Shown one piece after another: positions 41,464-54,500 of a stretch of 64,000 nt of DNA. The notes beneath the pieces were generated by a model. It was not told the origin of the DNA, did not search any database, and saw nothing but the letters and a program-made list of their open reading frames with translations. Where the stretch lies: contig NZ_NDFH01000003.1 in the NCBI RefSeq assembly GCF_002239585.1, forward strand, positions 1,178,001 through 1,242,000, given 5' to 3'. Source of the stretch: Psychromonas sp. CD1. GTDB lineage: Bacteria; Pseudomonadota; Gammaproteobacteria; Enterobacterales; Psychromonadaceae. The number at the start of each line of letters is the position of its first letter. The stretch's first letter is position 1. The position numbers and the translations under genes were made by a program.

Positions 41464-41489
41464 AAAAAGAGAGCCTAAGCTCTCTTTTT
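41464..41489 (-). terminator. Terminator of the rpsL-rpsG-fusA-tuf operon
   Basis: AAAAAGAGAGC pairs with GCTCTCTTTTT around the loop CTAA, directly after the tuf stop codon on the minus strand. Confidence 0.92.
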
Positions 41490-41516
41490 TTAGTGTGTAA
41501 CAATAATGAATATTAT

Positions 41517-42701
41517 TTATTCAATAATTGTAGAAACAACACCAGCACCTACAGTACGGCCACCTTCACGGATAGCAAAACGTAGACCTTCATCCATTGC
41601 GATTGGAGCAATAAGCTCAACAACGAATTTAAGGTTATCACCAGGCATTACCATTTCAACGCCTTCTGGAAGTTGTACAGAACCAGTGATATCTGTTGTA
41701 CGGAAGTAGAACTGTGGACGGTAACCCTTGAAGAAAGGAGTATGACGACCACCTTCATCTTTGCTTAGTACGTAAACTTCAGACTCAAATTTAGTATGAG
41801 GAGTAATTGAACCAGGCGCAGCAAGAACTTGACCACGTTCGATTTCTTCACGTTTAATACCACGTAAAAGAACACCAACGTTTTCACCAGCACGACCTTC
41901 GTCAAGTAGTTTACGGAACATTTCAACACCAGTACAAGTACTTTTAGCTGTTTCTTTAAGACCAATGATTTCTACTTCATCACCAATTTTAACGATACCA
42001 CGTTCAATACGACCAGTTACTACAGTACCACGGCCTGAAATTGAGAATACATCTTCAATTGGTAAGATGAATGGTTTTTCGATGTCACGTTTTGGAATTG
42101 GAATGTAATTATCAAGCGCATCAGCTAGCTCAAGAATTTTTTCTTCCCATTTAGGATCGCCTTCAAGAGCTTTAAGTGCAGAACCTTGAATTACTGGTAA
42201 ATCATCACCTGGGTAATCATATTCAGAAAGAAGTTCACGAACTTCCATTTCAACTAGCTCAAGAAGCTCTTCATCATCAACCATGTCACATTTGTTCATG
42301 AACACAACTAAATGTGGAACACCAACTTGACGTGCAAGTAGGATATGTTCACGAGTTTGTGGCATAGGGCCATCTGTTGCAGCAACAACTAGAATACCAC
42401 CATCCATTTGTGCAGCACCAGTGATCATGTTTTTAACATAATCAGCATGTCCAGGACAATCTACGTGTGCGTAATGACGGTTTGCAGTATCGTATTCAAC
42501 ATGTGAAGTTGAGATAGTAATACCACGTTCACGTTCTTCAGGTGCATTATCAATTGAAGCGAAGTCTTTTACTTCACCACCATATTTTTTAGCAAGAACT
42601 GAAGTAATTGCAGCAGTTAATGTTGTTTTACCATGATCTACGTGGCCAATAGTACCAACGTTTACATGTGGTTTATTACGTTCAAATTTTTCTTTAGACA
42701 C
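41517..42701 (-). CDS. tuf: Elongation factor Tu
   Basis: GTPase that delivers aminoacyl-tRNA to the ribosome. 394 residues; G1 GHVDHGKTT, switch I RGITIS, G3 DCPGH, G4 NKCD, and the domain 3 region ending [11 protein letters not shown]. It is the last gene of the str operon. Many gammaproteobacteria have a second copy before secE; none is found there in this window. Confidence 0.98.
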   Translation of the reverse strand: MSKEKFERNKPHVNVGTIGHVDHGKTTLTAAITSVLAKKYGGEVKDFASIDNAPEERERGITISTSHVEYDTANRHYAHVDCPGHADYVKNMITGAAQMDGGILVVAATDGPMPQTREHILLARQVGVPHLVVFMNKCDMVDDEELLELVEMEVRELLSEYDYPGDDLPVIQGSALKALEGDPKWEEKILELADALDNYIPIPKRDIEKPFILPIEDVFSISGRGTVVTGRIERGIVKIGDEVEIIGLKETAKSTCTGVEMFRKLLDEGRAGENVGVLLRGIKREEIERGQVLAAPGSITPHTKFESEVYVLSKDEGGRHTPFFKGYRPQFYFRTTDITGSVQLPEGVEMVMPGDNLKFVVELIAPIAMDEGLRFAIREGGRTVGAGVVSTIIE

Positions 42702-42774
42702 AGTGTGTACCTTCTTTTTCAGTTAATACCTTCCACATGCCATCACATGGAAAGATCGTAGTTTAATTTATTTT

Positions 42775-44868
42775 CTATTTCGCTTCAATAATAGCGTTAG
42801 CTATTTTTTTAGGTGCATCACCATATTCAAGAAATTCCATCGAATATGAAGCACGACCCTGCGTTGCAGAGCGTAATGCTGTCGCATAACCGAACATTTC
42901 AGCTAAGGGTACTTTGGCATGAACAATTTTCACGTTACCGAGACCATCATCCATTCCATCAATCATACCACGACGACGATTTAAGTCGCCTATCACGTCA
43001 CCCAACCAATCTTCTGGGGTCGTAATTTCAACTTTCATGACAGGTTCAAGGATAATTGCATTAGCTTTTAATGCTCCTTCACGAAAACCAAACATAGCCG
43101 CCACTTTGAATGCCATTTCATTAGAATCTGTTTCATGAAATGAGCCATCGAAAAGTGTTGCACGTACATCCAGCATAGGATAACCCGCTAACACCCCTTG
43201 ATTCATTTGTTCTTCGCAACCTTTGCTAATAGCTGGAATATATTCTTTGGGAATACGTCCATCAGTAATTGCATTAACAAATTCAAACCCACTACCCGCA
43301 TCAAGCGGCTCGAGTCTAAGATGAACATGACCATATTGGTGAGGTCCATCGCCTTGACGAATAAATTTACCTTCCACTTCCACTGTTTTGCGGATAGCTT
43401 CACGATATGACACTTGTGGATTACCGACGTTACAATTAACATTAAATTCTCGACGCATACGTTCGACAATAATATCAAGGTGTAACTCCCCCATACCCGA
43501 AATAAGAATTTGCCCAGACTCTTCATTCTTTTCTACTTGGAATGAAGGATCTTCTGCTGCTAACTTAGTTAGTGCAATAGACAATTTATCTTGATCTGCT
43601 TTAGTACGAGGCTCGACCGCTATCTGGATAACAGGCTCCGGAAAGTCCATGCGTTCCAAAATGATTTTATGCTCAGTTGTACACAATGTATCGCCCGTAG
43701 TGACATTTTTAAAACCGATAACCGCAGCGATATCGCCCGCTCTCACTTCTTTGATCTCATTACGTTCGTTTGCATGCATCTGTACAAGACGCCCTAAACG
43801 TTCTTTACATTCTTTAACTGAATTATAAACATTATCGCCACTTTGGACAACACCAGAATAAACGCGAATAAACGTTAACGCACCCACAAAAGGGTCCGTT
43901 GCAATTTTAAACGCTAGTGCGGCAAAGGGCGCATTATCATCAGCAAGACACTCAACCTCTTCATCCTTTGAATTAATGCCTTTTATTGCATTAACATCAA
44001 TGGGAGATGGTAAAAAATCAATGACCGCATCAAGCACTGCTTGTACGCCTTTATTTTTAAAAGCGCTACCACAGGTTGCCAGTACAATTTCATTGTTTAA
44101 TGTACGCTCACGTAAACCTTTCTTGATATCTTCAATTGAAAGATCACCTTCTTCAAGGTATTTCTCCATTAAATCATCATTGGCCTCCGCTGCGTTATCA
44201 AGCAACTCTTCGTGCATCATTGTCGCTTTGTCGAGTAAATCCGCTGGAATATCAAGATATTCAAACGTCATACCTTTATCGGCTTCATTCCATTTAATTA
44301 ACTTCATTTTAATCAAATCAATGATACCGCTAAAGTTTTCTTCGACTCCAACATTCAAATGAATGGGAACACAAATTGCCCCTAAGCGCTTCCGAATTTG
44401 CTCAAGTACCATCTCAAAATCAGCACCCGTTCTATCCATCTTATTTACAAATACAATACGTGGAACGTTATATTTATTTGCTTGACGCCAAACAGTTTCT
44501 GATTGAGGCTCAACCCCAGACGCAGCACAAAAAACAACCACAGCACCATCTAACACACGTAACGAGCGTTCCACTTCAACAGTGAAATCAACATGTCCGG
44601 GTGTATCGATAATATTAATGCGATGTTTTGAAAACTGTCCTTGCATACCTGACCAGAAGGTTGTCGTCGCAGCAGCTGTGATAGTAATACCACGCTCTTG
44701 CTCTTGCTCCATCCAATCCATTGTTGCTGCACCATCATGCACCTCACCCATTCGATGAGATAGACCAGTGTAGAACAAAATACGTTCGGTTGTTGTTGTT
44801 TTTCCCGCATCTACATGAGCAACAATACCGATATTACGATATTGGCTAATGGGTGTTGTACGCGCCAA
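42775..44868 (-). CDS. fusA: Elongation factor G
   Basis: GTPase driving ribosomal translocation. 697 residues: G1 AHVDAGKTT, switch [13 protein letters not shown]3 DTPGHVDF, G4 NKMDRTG, and domain IV/V segments such as [20 protein letters not shown] and [12 protein letters not shown]. It is in the canonical rpsL-rpsG-fusA-tuf order. Confidence 0.98.
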   Translation of the reverse strand: MARTTPISQYRNIGIVAHVDAGKTTTTERILFYTGLSHRMGEVHDGAATMDWMEQEQERGITITAAATTTFWSGMQGQFSKHRINIIDTPGHVDFTVEVERSLRVLDGAVVVFCAASGVEPQSETVWRQANKYNVPRIVFVNKMDRTGADFEMVLEQIRKRLGAICVPIHLNVGVEENFSGIIDLIKMKLIKWNEADKGMTFEYLDIPADLLDKATMMHEELLDNAAEANDDLMEKYLEEGDLSIEDIKKGLRERTLNNEIVLATCGSAFKNKGVQAVLDAVIDFLPSPIDVNAIKGINSKDEEVECLADDNAPFAALAFKIATDPFVGALTFIRVYSGVVQSGDNVYNSVKECKERLGRLVQMHANERNEIKEVRAGDIAAVIGFKNVTTGDTLCTTEHKIILERMDFPEPVIQIAVEPRTKADQDKLSIALTKLAAEDPSFQVEKNEESGQILISGMGELHLDIIVERMRREFNVNCNVGNPQVSYREAIRKTVEVEGKFIRQGDGPHQYGHVHLRLEPLDAGSGFEFVNAITDGRIPKEYIPAISKGCEEQMNQGVLAGYPMLDVRATLFDGSFHETDSNEMAFKVAAMFGFREGALKANAIILEPVMKVEITTPEDWLGDVIGDLNRRRGMIDGMDDGLGNVKIVHAKVPLAEMFGYATALRSATQGRASYSMEFLEYGDAPKKIANAIIEAK

Positions 44869-44939
44869 AGTGATGTCCTTTGCTATAACTAATTATTTTT
44901 TGAAACGAAAAAACGCAAGCTATTGCTTGCGTTAAGATC

Positions 44940-45410
44940 TTACCAGCGGTAATGAGCAAACGCTTTATTCGCGTCAGCCATACGATGAACATCTTCACGT
45001 TTCTTAACCGCAGAGCCTTTATTATCTGCTGCATCAACTAGCTCACCAGCTAGACGTAATGCCATTGATTTTTCACCACGCTTACGAGAAGCTTCAACTA
45101 ACCAACGCATTGCTAAAGCATTACGACGAGAAGGACGAACTTCTACAGGTACTTGGTATGTTGAACCACCAACACGACGAGATTTAACTTCGACGCTTGG
45201 GCGGATGTTTTCTAGAGCGCTTTCAAAAAGCTCTAATTCATCTTTTTCAGTTTTTTTAGAAGCTACATCTAATGCAACATATACAATTTTTTCTGAAATA
45301 GATTTTTTACCGTCAACCATTACAACGTTAACGAATTTTGCTAAAACTTCTGATCCAAACTTAGGATCTGGAAGGATTTTACGAGTAGTTATGACGCGTC
45401 TTCTTGGCAT
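44940..45410 (-). CDS. rpsG: 30S ribosomal protein S7
   Basis: Primary 16S rRNA binding protein that nucleates the 30S head. 156 residues: [44 protein letters not shown], and the C-terminal [20 protein letters not shown]. Second gene of the str operon; in E. coli S7 represses the operon. Confidence 0.98.
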   Translation of the reverse strand: MPRRRVITTRKILPDPKFGSEVLAKFVNVVMVDGKKSISEKIVYVALDVASKKTEKDELELFESALENIRPSVEVKSRRVGGSTYQVPVEVRPSRRNALAMRWLVEASRKRGEKSMALRLAGELVDAADNKGSAVKKREDVHRMADANKAFAHYRW

Positions 45411-45494
45411 CTTATTATCTCCGTGTGCTTCAGGATTTTCCCCAAAACATATTAAATTAAAATAGTTTTTGTTTGGCCTTACTTACGGGATAAC

Positions 45495-45869
45495 TTAAGA
45501 CTTAGGTCTTTTAGTACCGTATTTAGAACGACCTTGACGACGATCTGCAACGCCTGAAGTATCCAATGCACCACGAACAGTATGGTAACGAACACCCGGT
45601 AAATCTTTAACACGACCACCACGGATCAAGATCACGCTATGCTCTTGCAGATTATGGCCTTCACCACCGATGTATGAAGTTACTTCATAACCATTGGTTA
45701 GACGAACACGAGCAACTTTACGCATTGCTGAGTTAGGTTTTTTTGGAGTAGTAGTATATACACGAGTACATACGCCACGTCTTTGTGGACACGCTTCTAA
45801 CGCAGGAACCTTAGTTTTTACAACTTTGTCCTTACGTGGTTTGCGTACCAATTGTGAAATTGTTGCCAT
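45495..45869 (-). CDS. rpsL: 30S ribosomal protein S12
   Basis: S12 lies at the decoding centre. 124 residues; [36 protein letters not shown] and [13 protein letters not shown] are invariant-type segments. The lysine in PKKPNSA, whose change confers streptomycin resistance in E. coli, is wild type. First gene of the str operon, about 150 bases downstream of tusB. Confidence 0.98.
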   Translation of the reverse strand: MATISQLVRKPRKDKVVKTKVPALEACPQRRGVCTRVYTTTPKKPNSAMRKVARVRLTNGYEVTSYIGGEGHNLQEHSVILIRGGRVKDLPGVRYHTVRGALDTSGVADRRQGRSKYGTKRPKS

Positions 45870-46019
45870 TATTAAATAGCTCCTAATTGTGTGTGAAAAA
45901 TCAAGCCCTAAAATTTAGGGTTGGAAGAGTTTACGCTGCTTACAAATCCGAGTCAATATTTAAGCAATTGAGATTTTACTTAAAGGATCTTATAACAAGT
46001 AAAAAAATAATATATAAGC

Positions 46020-46310
46020 TTACCAAGGCATTAAACTAGTATGTTTTGCCACCAAAATGACAAAATCACTATACGAACATTTTTCGCCTATTTTATTCTC
46101 AATACCTCGAGCCTTTAAATCCGAGCTTAACACCCTTAGACGCCCCTGCTTAGAAAGCGTCTCTAAGGCAACAAGCCAAGGATGACGTGCTTGACTTGCA
46201 AACACACCATCTTCTATCAATAGTAAGGTGTCATTAGCCGAGAGCAACGCTAAGCACTGCTGTAAAGCAAAACTATCTAATGGGGACGAATGTATTGTAT
46301 GTAATATCAT
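46020..46310 (-). CDS. tusB: Sulfurtransferase complex subunit TusB (DsrH-like)
   Basis: Part of the TusBCD complex that relays sulfur from TusA to TusE for 2-thiouridine formation at the tRNA wobble base. 96 residues (E. coli 95), MILHTIHSSPLDSFALQQCL, LLIEDGVFAS. Third gene of tusDCB, one base after tusC. The trio precedes rpsL, as in E. coli. Confidence 0.9.
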   Translation of the reverse strand: MILHTIHSSPLDSFALQQCLALLSANDTLLLIEDGVFASQARHPWLVALETLSKQGRLRVLSSDLKARGIENKIGEKCSYSDFVILVAKHTSLMPW

Positions 46311-46311
46311 A

Positions 46312-46674
46312 TTAAAAACTCAATAGTTGATTTTGCTCTGCCAGTTTCTGTATTAATTGCGCTTTATCTAAAATGCACACATCAATCAGCAGATCGCTAA
46401 CGTGTAAATTGCGCTGACGCAACGCCTCAGCACAGACATAAATATTATTAACTTCGTACAAGCTCAACATTTTAAATAAGGGCGAGAAATTTTTTTGTAG
46501 AATATGCTCAGGATGTTGATTTATTAATAATTGATAAACGCCATCGTTAATAAAAAAAACCGACAGTGACTCATTAAAAGCCGATAATGCTAGGGTTAAA
46601 TCAAGCGCTTCTCGACCCTGTGTATTACCATATGTTGCCGCGCGATTAATAATACCTATCTTTTTTTGTTTCAT
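46312..46674 (-). CDS. tusC: Sulfurtransferase complex subunit TusC (DsrF-like)
   Basis: Structural subunit of TusBCD. 120 residues; IGIINRAATYGNTQGREALDLTLALSAF and VFFINDGVYQLL match the DsrE/F fold. It overlaps the tusD stop by four bases (ATGA), indicating translational coupling. Confidence 0.9.
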   Translation of the reverse strand: MKQKKIGIINRAATYGNTQGREALDLTLALSAFNESLSVFFINDGVYQLLINQHPEHILQKNFSPLFKMLSLYEVNNIYVCAEALRQRNLHVSDLLIDVCILDKAQLIQKLAEQNQLLSF

Positions 46675-47069
46675 AGAAATTGCACCAAACGATCGGCTTT
46701 TGCACTTAATTCGGCAAGTTGACCAAGCCCACTCAACACAAAAGGCTTTTCTAAATTAAAATGTGGTAATGCTAACAATCGTGCTTCTATGCTATCAACA
46801 ATACCGCGACGCAATGCAGCAGATACGCAGACCTCTAAAGGAAATTTGTATTGTAGCGCTAATGTTTGCCATAATTTAAATAAATTAACTTCATCGCTAG
46901 CAGGGCTCAGCAAATAACTGCTATTAAGCACCCCATTTTGATAAAAGAAAACGCCAACAATTTCATGCCCCGTTTGTAACGCTGCAAGGCAGAACTGATA
47001 AGCACTACTTGCACCTTGTTTGCCATACGGAGGCCCCGAAACTAATATTGCAATTTTTATTTTATGCAT
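46671..47069 (-). CDS. tusD: Sulfurtransferase complex subunit TusD (DsrE-like)
   Basis: Carries the active cysteine of TusBCD. 132 residues; AILVSGPPYGKQGASSAYQFCLAAL, VGVFFYQNGVL and the catalytic segment VCVSAALRRGI, whose Cys corresponds to the E. coli persulfide carrier Cys78. First gene of the trio, about 200 bases downstream of rpoC. Confidence 0.92.
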   Translation of the reverse strand: MHKIKIAILVSGPPYGKQGASSAYQFCLAALQTGHEIVGVFFYQNGVLNSSYLLSPASDEVNLFKLWQTLALQYKFPLEVCVSAALRRGIVDSIEARLLALPHFNLEKPFVLSGLGQLAELSAKADRLVQFL

Positions 47070-47231
47070 AATAACTCTCTAAAAGATAAGACTCGCGCGC
47101 AATCCAAGCATAACCTATTTATTCACATCGTACGCGAAGAGATGCTATGCGACAGCATTGTGCATATTCTATTCTCTCTTTGTAAGCAATGCATGCAGCC
47201 TATCTTTAATAAATAGAGAAAAAAACATAAA

Positions 47232-47255
47232 AAAAAGGTGCCTAAGCACCTTTTT
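47232..47255 (-). terminator. Terminator after rpoC
   Basis: AAAAAGGTGC (47232-47241) and GCACCTTTTT (47246-47255) with loop CTAA, just past the rpoC stop on the minus strand. It separates the rpoBC unit from tusDCB. Confidence 0.92.
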
Positions 47256-47275
47256 ATAAACATGATAGCTACAAA

Positions 47276-50200
47276 CTAGTCACCAAAATCAACGGCATTA
47301 AGTAAATCAGCTAAGTTTTTCTCTGCTGCATCTACATCAATAACAGGTTGCTCTGGTTTCGGCTCAAGTGCTTTAGCTTTCGCGGCTGCACGTGCTTTAT
47401 GATAAGCAAAACCGGTACCGGCTGGAATCAAACGACCAACAATAACGTTCTCTTTAAGACCGTAAAGTTTATCACATTTTCCAGCAACAGCAGCTTCCGT
47501 AAGAACTCGTGTTGTTTCTTGGAAAGACGCGGCCGAAATAAATGACTCCGTTGCTAATGACGCTTTAGTAATACCAAGCAATACATAATGATATGTTGCT
47601 TCTGTTTTACCTTCCGCTTTTAAGCGACGGTTATCTAAGATTACACGTACGGCTTCAGCTTGTTCACCCACAAGGAATTTCGAATCTCCCGCATGCGTGA
47701 TCATACATTTACGTAGCATTTGATTAACGATAACTTCAATGTGCTTATCATTAATTTTTACACCTTGTAAACGGTAAACTTCTTGCACTTCATTAGTAAT
47801 GTAATTCGCAACATGACTAATACCGCGTAAACGTAAGATATCATGTGGAGATTCAGGTCCATCTGAAATGATTTCACCTTTTTCAATCTTCTCACCTTCG
47901 AAGATGTTTAAGTGACGCCATTTAGGGATCATCTCTTCGTATGTTTCGCCATCCGCTTTAGTGATAACTAAACGAACTTTACCTTTGGTCTCTTTACCAA
48001 ATGAAAGCGTACCAGAAACTTCAGCAAGAATCGCCGCATCCTTTGGTATACGTGCTTCAAATAGATCCGCTACACGTGGTAGACCACCCGTAATATCTCG
48101 TGTTTTCGAACTTTCACGAGGAATACGAGCAACCGCATCACCCACTTGTACTTGAGCGCCATCTTCTAAATTCACGATTGCATTAGCAGGAAGTGAATAT
48201 TGCGCCGTAACTTTAGTACCCGGAATGAAGAGATCGTTACCCTCAGCATCAACCAATTTTGCAGTTGGACGCATTTCTTTACCTGCACTTGGACGCTGTG
48301 CGGGATCAATGATAACAATACTAGATAAACCGGTTAGCTCATCTGTTTGCTTGGTAATAGTGATACCTTCAACAAAATCTAGGAACTCAATTTTACCCGC
48401 TACTTCAGTGATAATTGGATGTGTATGAGGGTCCCAGTTAGCAATGATTTCACCAGCTACAATAGCGGCTCCATCAAGTTTTTCTAATACTGAACCGTAA
48501 GGTAATTTATGGTTTTCTTTCGCACGGCCTAATGCATCGATAATTGTTAACTCTGTTGAACGTGAAGTTACAACAACTTTACCTTCAGAGTTAATAACGA
48601 ATTTAGCATTACGTAGTTTAATTTTACCCGTGTTTTTCACTTGTACATTATTTTCAGAAGCAGCTCGAGATGCAGCACCACCGATATGGAACGTACGCAT
48701 GGTTAGCTGTGTTCCGGGCTCACCGATTGATTGAGCAGCCATAACACCGATAGCTTCACCTTGACCAACAATATGTCCACGAGCCAGATCACGACCATAA
48801 CACGCAGCACAAGCACCGAAGTCAGTTTTACAAGTAATAACAGAGCGAACCCAAATTTCATCAACAGAAGCAACTTCAATAAGATCACAAAGTTTTTCAT
48901 CAAGTAATGTATTACGTTTAAAGATCACTTCATTTTTAGTGCCAGGCTTGATCACATCACGAGCAACCACTCGGCCCAATACACGCTCACGAAGTGGCTC
49001 AACGATATCACCACCTTGAATAAGCGGTTCGATCAATAGACCATCTTCACTGCCACAATCTTCTTCAGTAATAACAAGATCTTGTGCGATATCAACAAGA
49101 CGACGCGTTAAGTAACCAGAGTTTGCTGTTTTAAGTGCGGTATCTGCTAGACCTTTACGTGCCCCATGCGTAGAAATAAAGTACTGTAGTACGTTTAGTC
49201 CTTCACGGAAGTTTGCAATGATCGGCGTTTCAATGATCGAGCCATCCGGCTTAGCCATTAGACCACGCATACCTGCTAACTGACGTATCTGAGCTGGACT
49301 ACCACGAGCACCAGAATCAGCCATCATGTAAACACTGTTGAATGATTTTTGTTCAACATATTCGCCATCGCGATTTTTAACCATTTCCGTAGATAAGTTA
49401 TCCATCATCGCTTTTGCAACTTGATCATTGGTTGTTGCCCAAATATCAATCACTTTATTGTAGCGTTCACCTGCAGTTACAAGACCCGCTTGGAACTGTT
49501 CGTAAATTTCAGCAACTTGCTCTTCGGCTTCTTTAACTAATTCGCCTTTAGCATCAGGAATAACCATGTCATCAATACAAACTGATGCGCCTGATAATGT
49601 TGCATATTCAAATCCGGTATACATCAACTGATCAGCAAAGATAACCGTATCTTTAATGCCAAGTAGACGATAACAAGCATTAAGCACATTCGAAATTGCT
49701 TTTTTACCCATGTCTAAATTAACATTATCAAAAGCAAGCCCTGTTGGCATAATCAACGACAGAATCGCACGACCAACCGTTGTATCTATGATGCTTGTTG
49801 TTTCTGTGCGTGATTTATCTTCAGCGATGTGCACTTGAGTCATACGCACTTTAACAAGTGCTTGTAGATCTACAACGCGAGCACGGTAAGCTTTTTCAGC
49901 TTCCTTGGCATTTTTAAACCACATGCCTTCACCTTTCGCGTTGATTCTTTCACGCGTCATGTAGTAAAGACCTAATACAACATCTTGTGACGGTACAATA
50001 ATCGGCTCACCATTTGCAGGTGAAAGAATATTGTTGGTAGACATCATTAAAGTACGCGCTTCAAGTTGTGCTTCAATAGTTAACGGTACGTGTACCGCCA
50101 TTTGATCGCCATCAAAATCGGCGTTGTATGCAGCACAAACTAAAGGATGCAATTGCATCGCTTTACCTTCAATTAAAACAGGTTCAAAAGCTTGGATACC

Positions 50201-51496
50201 TAATCTATGCAATGTGGGTGCACGGTTAAGTAGTACTGGATGTTCGCGAATAACCCCTTCGAGGATATCCCAAACTTCCGCACCTTCACGATCCACTAAT
50301 TTTTTAGCCGCTTTAATTGTAGTAGCAAGACCTAGCGCTTCTAGTCTTCCGTAAACAAATGGTTTGAATAACTCAAGTGCCATTTTCTTAGGTAAACCAC
50401 ACTGGTGTAATCGCAGTGATGGACCTACCGTAATAACAGAACGACCAGAGTAATCAACACGTTTACCAAGTAAATTCTGACGGAAACGACCTTGTTTACC
50501 CTTGATCATATCAGCAAGTGATTTTAACGGACGCTTGTTAGAGCCCGTAATAGCACGACCACGACGACCATTATCTAGTAATGCATCAACAGATTCTTGT
50601 AACATACGTTTTTCATTACGTACGATAATATCTGGCGCAGCTAAATCTAATAAGCGTTTAAGACGATTATTACGGTTTATTACTCGGCGATATAAGTCAT
50701 TAAGATCTGATGTTGCAAAGCGACCACCATCAAGTGGTACTAACGGGCGTAAATCAGGTGGTAGTACAGGTAATACTGTTAATATCATCCACTCTGGTTT
50801 ATTTGAAGATTGATGAAAAGATTCAACCAATTTCAAACGTTTCGTTAGTTTTTTACGTTTAGTTTCAGAATTAGTTGTACCTAATTCTTCACGCATTTCA
50901 GCAATTTCATGATCAAGATCAAGTTGTTTCAATAAAGAATATATTGCTTCTGCACCCATTGAGGCTTCAAATTCATCGCCCCATTGCTCGACCATATCAA
51001 GGTATTCTTCTTCAAGAAGAATTTGACGACGCTCAAGATCCGTCATACCCGGTTCAACGACAACAAATGATTCAAAATAAAGAATTCGTTCGATATCACG
51101 TAAAGTCATATCTAACATTAAACCAATACGTGATGGTAATGATTTAAGGAACCAAATATGCGCAACAGGAGAAGCTAATTCAATATGCCCCATGCGATCA
51201 CGACGAACTTTCGACTGTGTAACTTCTACGCCACATTTTTCACAGATCACGCCACGATGTTTTAAGCGTTTATACTTACCACATAAACATTCGTAATCTT
51301 TAATTGGTCCAAAGATACGTGCACAGAAAAGACCTTCACGCTCGGGCTTAAATGTACGATAGTTGATGGTTTCTGGTTTCTTTACTTCACCAAAGGACCA
51401 CGAACGGATCACTTCTGGGGACGCTAAACCAATTTTTATTCCATCAAAATCTTTGCTTTTATTTTGTTGCTTTAAAAACTTAAGTAAATCTTTCAC
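47276..51496 (-). CDS. rpoC: RNA polymerase subunit beta-prime
   Basis: Catalytic subunit of RNA polymerase. 1406 residues, near the E. coli length. The N-terminal zinc ribbon ([23 protein letters not shown]), the catalytic loop [12 protein letters not shown] and the second zinc site with CAACYG are present. It follows rpoB after 75 bases. No intein or insertion beyond those usual in gammaproteobacteria was seen. Confidence 0.98.
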   Translation of the reverse strand: MKDLLKFLKQQNKSKDFDGIKIGLASPEVIRSWSFGEVKKPETINYRTFKPEREGLFCARIFGPIKDYECLCGKYKRLKHRGVICEKCGVEVTQSKVRRDRMGHIELASPVAHIWFLKSLPSRIGLMLDMTLRDIERILYFESFVVVEPGMTDLERRQILLEEEYLDMVEQWGDEFEASMGAEAIYSLLKQLDLDHEIAEMREELGTTNSETKRKKLTKRLKLVESFHQSSNKPEWMILTVLPVLPPDLRPLVPLDGGRFATSDLNDLYRRVINRNNRLKRLLDLAAPDIIVRNEKRMLQESVDALLDNGRRGRAITGSNKRPLKSLADMIKGKQGRFRQNLLGKRVDYSGRSVITVGPSLRLHQCGLPKKMALELFKPFVYGRLEALGLATTIKAAKKLVDREGAEVWDILEGVIREHPVLLNRAPTLHRLGIQAFEPVLIEGKAMQLHPLVCAAYNADFDGDQMAVHVPLTIEAQLEARTLMMSTNNILSPANGEPIIVPSQDVVLGLYYMTRERINAKGEGMWFKNAKEAEKAYRARVVDLQALVKVRMTQVHIAEDKSRTETTSIIDTTVGRAILSLIMPTGLAFDNVNLDMGKKAISNVLNACYRLLGIKDTVIFADQLMYTGFEYATLSGASVCIDDMVIPDAKGELVKEAEEQVAEIYEQFQAGLVTAGERYNKVIDIWATTNDQVAKAMMDNLSTEMVKNRDGEYVEQKSFNSVYMMADSGARGSPAQIRQLAGMRGLMAKPDGSIIETPIIANFREGLNVLQYFISTHGARKGLADTALKTANSGYLTRRLVDIAQDLVITEEDCGSEDGLLIEPLIQGGDIVEPLRERVLGRVVARDVIKPGTKNEVIFKRNTLLDEKLCDLIEVASVDEIWVRSVITCKTDFGACAACYGRDLARGHIVGQGEAIGVMAAQSIGEPGTQLTMRTFHIGGAASRAASENNVQVKNTGKIKLRNAKFVINSEGKVVVTSRSTELTIIDALGRAKENHKLPYGSVLEKLDGAAIVAGEIIANWDPHTHPIITEVAGKIEFLDFVEGITITKQTDELTGLSSIVIIDPAQRPSAGKEMRPTAKLVDAEGNDLFIPGTKVTAQYSLPANAIVNLEDGAQVQVGDAVARIPRESSKTRDITGGLPRVADLFEARIPKDAAILAEVSGTLSFGKETKGKVRLVITKADGETYEEMIPKWRHLNIFEGEKIEKGEIISDGPESPHDILRLRGISHVANYITNEVQEVYRLQGVKINDKHIEVIVNQMLRKCMITHAGDSKFLVGEQAEAVRVILDNRRLKAEGKTEATYHYVLLGITKASLATESFISAASFQETTRVLTEAAVAGKCDKLYGLKENVIVGRLIPAGTGFAYHKARAAAKAKALEPKPEQPVIDVDAAEKNLADLLNAVDFGD

Positions 51497-51571
51497 GCTA
51501 TTCTCCCATAGGAGTTAAAACGAGGCACCTTAGCAAGTAAGGCGCCACTTATTGTTAACTAAAGATATATT

Positions 51572-54500
51572 TTAGTTTTCTTCGTCTAACTCTATATTAA
51601 TGCTTAATGAACGGATCTCTTTCAACAATACGTTGAAGGACTCAGGAATACCTGGCTCCATTCTATGATCACCATTAACGATGCTTTTATACATTTTAGT
51701 ACGACCATTAACATCATCTGACTTAACGGTAAGCATTTCTTGCAACGTATATGCAGCACCAAATGCTTGTAATGCCCAGACTTCCATCTCACCAAAACGC
51801 TGTCCACCGAACTGCGCTTTACCACCAAGAGGTTGTTGCGTAACAAGACTGTATGATCCCGTTGAACGTGCATGCATTTTATCATCAACTAAGTGATTTA
51901 ATTTAAGCATGTACATATAGCCAACAGTAACAGGACGTTCAAAAGGAATACCTGTACGACCATCTGTTAACACGATTTGACCTGATTCAGGAAGATCTGC
52001 TAAACGTAGTAATTCACGGATTTCCGATTCGTAAGCACCATCAAATGCAGGTGTTGCAACTGGTAAACCACGGTATAAATTCTTCGCTAAACGCATCACG
52101 GCTTCATCATCAAACTCACTAATGTCAACATGACAAGGTGCATCGCCAAAAGAATAAAGTTTTTGTATGAACTCACGAACTTTCGTCATTTCAACTTCAC
52201 GTTGATCTTTGATCATTCGCTCAAGTTTTTCACCTACGCCTTTACAAGCAAAACCTAGATGTGTTTCTAAAATCTGACCGATGTTCATTCGTGATGGTAC
52301 GCCCAAAGGATTCAGCACGATATCAACAGGTACGCCGAATTCATCATGAGGCATGTCTTCAACCGGGACGATATTTGAAACAACACCTTTATTACCATGA
52401 CGACCCGCCATTTTATCACCGGGTTGTAAACGACGGCGAAGCGCTAAATAAACTTTAACAATCTTTTGTACGCCTGGCGCCAAATCATCACCTTGAGTGA
52501 TTTTACGACGTTTAACATCAAATTCTTTTTCATAATCAGCTTTGATTTCATCATATTGTGCAATGATTTGCTCTAAGTATGATTGTTGAGTTTCATCATC
52601 AATCATAACTTCTAACCACTGAGCCCGAGGCATCTGTTTAAGACGTTGCTCATCTTGACCTGAATCAACAAGAATTTTTAAGGCTTTTTCAAAGATAGCA
52701 TTTTCTAATATCTTGAATTTTTCATTAAGATCTTTTTTAGCGGCTTTCAATTGCATTTCTTCAATTTCAAGCGCACGTTTATCTTTTTCTACACCATCAC
52801 GAGTAAAGACTTGTACATCGATAACCGTCGCATAAGTTGAATTTGCAACGCGTAAAGAGCTATCTTTAACATCTGATGCTTTCTCACCGAAGATAGCACG
52901 TAATAATTTTTCTTCTGGTGTAAGCTGAGTCTCACCTTTTGGTGTCACTTTACCAACTAAAATATCCCCAGGCTTAACTTCAGCACCAACATAAACAATA
53001 CCAGACTCATCTAATTTGCTTAATGCGGCTTCGCCAACATTTGGAATATCGGCCGAAATTTCTTCCGTACCTAATTTAGTTTCACGTGCCACACAAGAGA
53101 ACTCTTGAATATGGATAGTAGTAAAACGATCTTCTTGCGCAACACGCTCAGAGATAAGGATTGAATCTTCGAAGTTAAAACCATTCCAAGGCATGAATGC
53201 AATCTTCATGTTTTGACCCAGTGCTAACTCACCCATATCTGTTGATGGACCATCAGCTAGCACATCGCCTTTAACGATTGGCTCACCAGGTTTACATGTT
53301 GGACGTTGGTTAATACAAGTGTTCTGATTTGAACGCGTGTATTTAGTTAAGTTATAAATATCGATACCCGCTTCACCAGGAAGTAGCTCAGAATCATCAA
53401 CTTTAATAACGATACGAGAAGCATCAACATAATCAACAACACCACTACGTTTAGCGATTACCGTAACACCCGAATCAATTGCGATACGACGTTCGATACC
53501 GGTTCCTACAAGAGGTTTGTCCGCACGTAGTGTTGGTACTGCTTGACGTTGCATATTCGCGCCCATTAAGGCACGGTTAGCATCATCATGTTCTAAGAAC
53601 GGAATCAACGACGCCGCAATAGAAATAATTTGTTGTGGAGAGACATCCATATAATCAATTTGATTAGGTGCCATAAAGGTTGTTTCACCTTGATGACGAC
53701 ATGGGATAGAATCTTCATTTAAGAATCCATTTTCATCAATACGTGCAGATGCCTGCGCGATAACAAATGAACCTTCTTCAATTGCCGATAAGTATTCCAC
53801 ATGCTCACTAGGTTTACCATCAACCACTTTGCGGTAAGGCGTTTCCAAGAAACCGTAACTATTGGTACGTGCAAACGTTGCCAATGAGTTAATCAGACCA
53901 ATATTTGGTCCTTCTGGTGTTTCAATTGGACACAAACGACCATAGTGAGTTGGATGTACATCACGGACTTCAAAACCTGCACGCTCACGTGTTAAACCAC
54001 CAGGTCCTAATGCTGAAATTCGACGTTTGTGCGTCACTTCAGAAAGAGGATTATTCTGATCCATAAACTGAGACAGTTGTGAAGAACCAAAGAATTCTTT
54101 AACGGCAGCTGAAATAGGTTTAGCATTGATCAAATCTTGAGGCATTGTTGCATCAAGATCGCCTAATGATAAACGCTCTTTCACAGCACGCTCAACGCGC
54201 ACTAAACCAACACGGAATTGGTTTTCTGCCATTTCACCTACACAACGAATACGACGGTTACCTAGATGATCGATATCATCAACAACACCATTACCATTAC
54301 GGATATCAATCAGTGTTTTCATTACACTTAAGATATCTTCTTTAGATAAAATGCCAGAACCTTCATCGCCTTCATTACCCACACGGCGGTTGAACTTCAT
54401 ACGACCTACTTTCGATAAATCGTAACGTTCTTCAGCAAAGAATAGGTTTTGGAACAGGCCTTCCGCTGCATCTTTTGTTGGTGGCTCACCAGGACGCATC

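Noticed and set aside
41261-41503. Possible 80-residue protein on the minus strand between tuf and the KdgM-type porin
   Set aside because: Composition is not protein-like, it spans the tuf terminator and it lacks a ribosome site.
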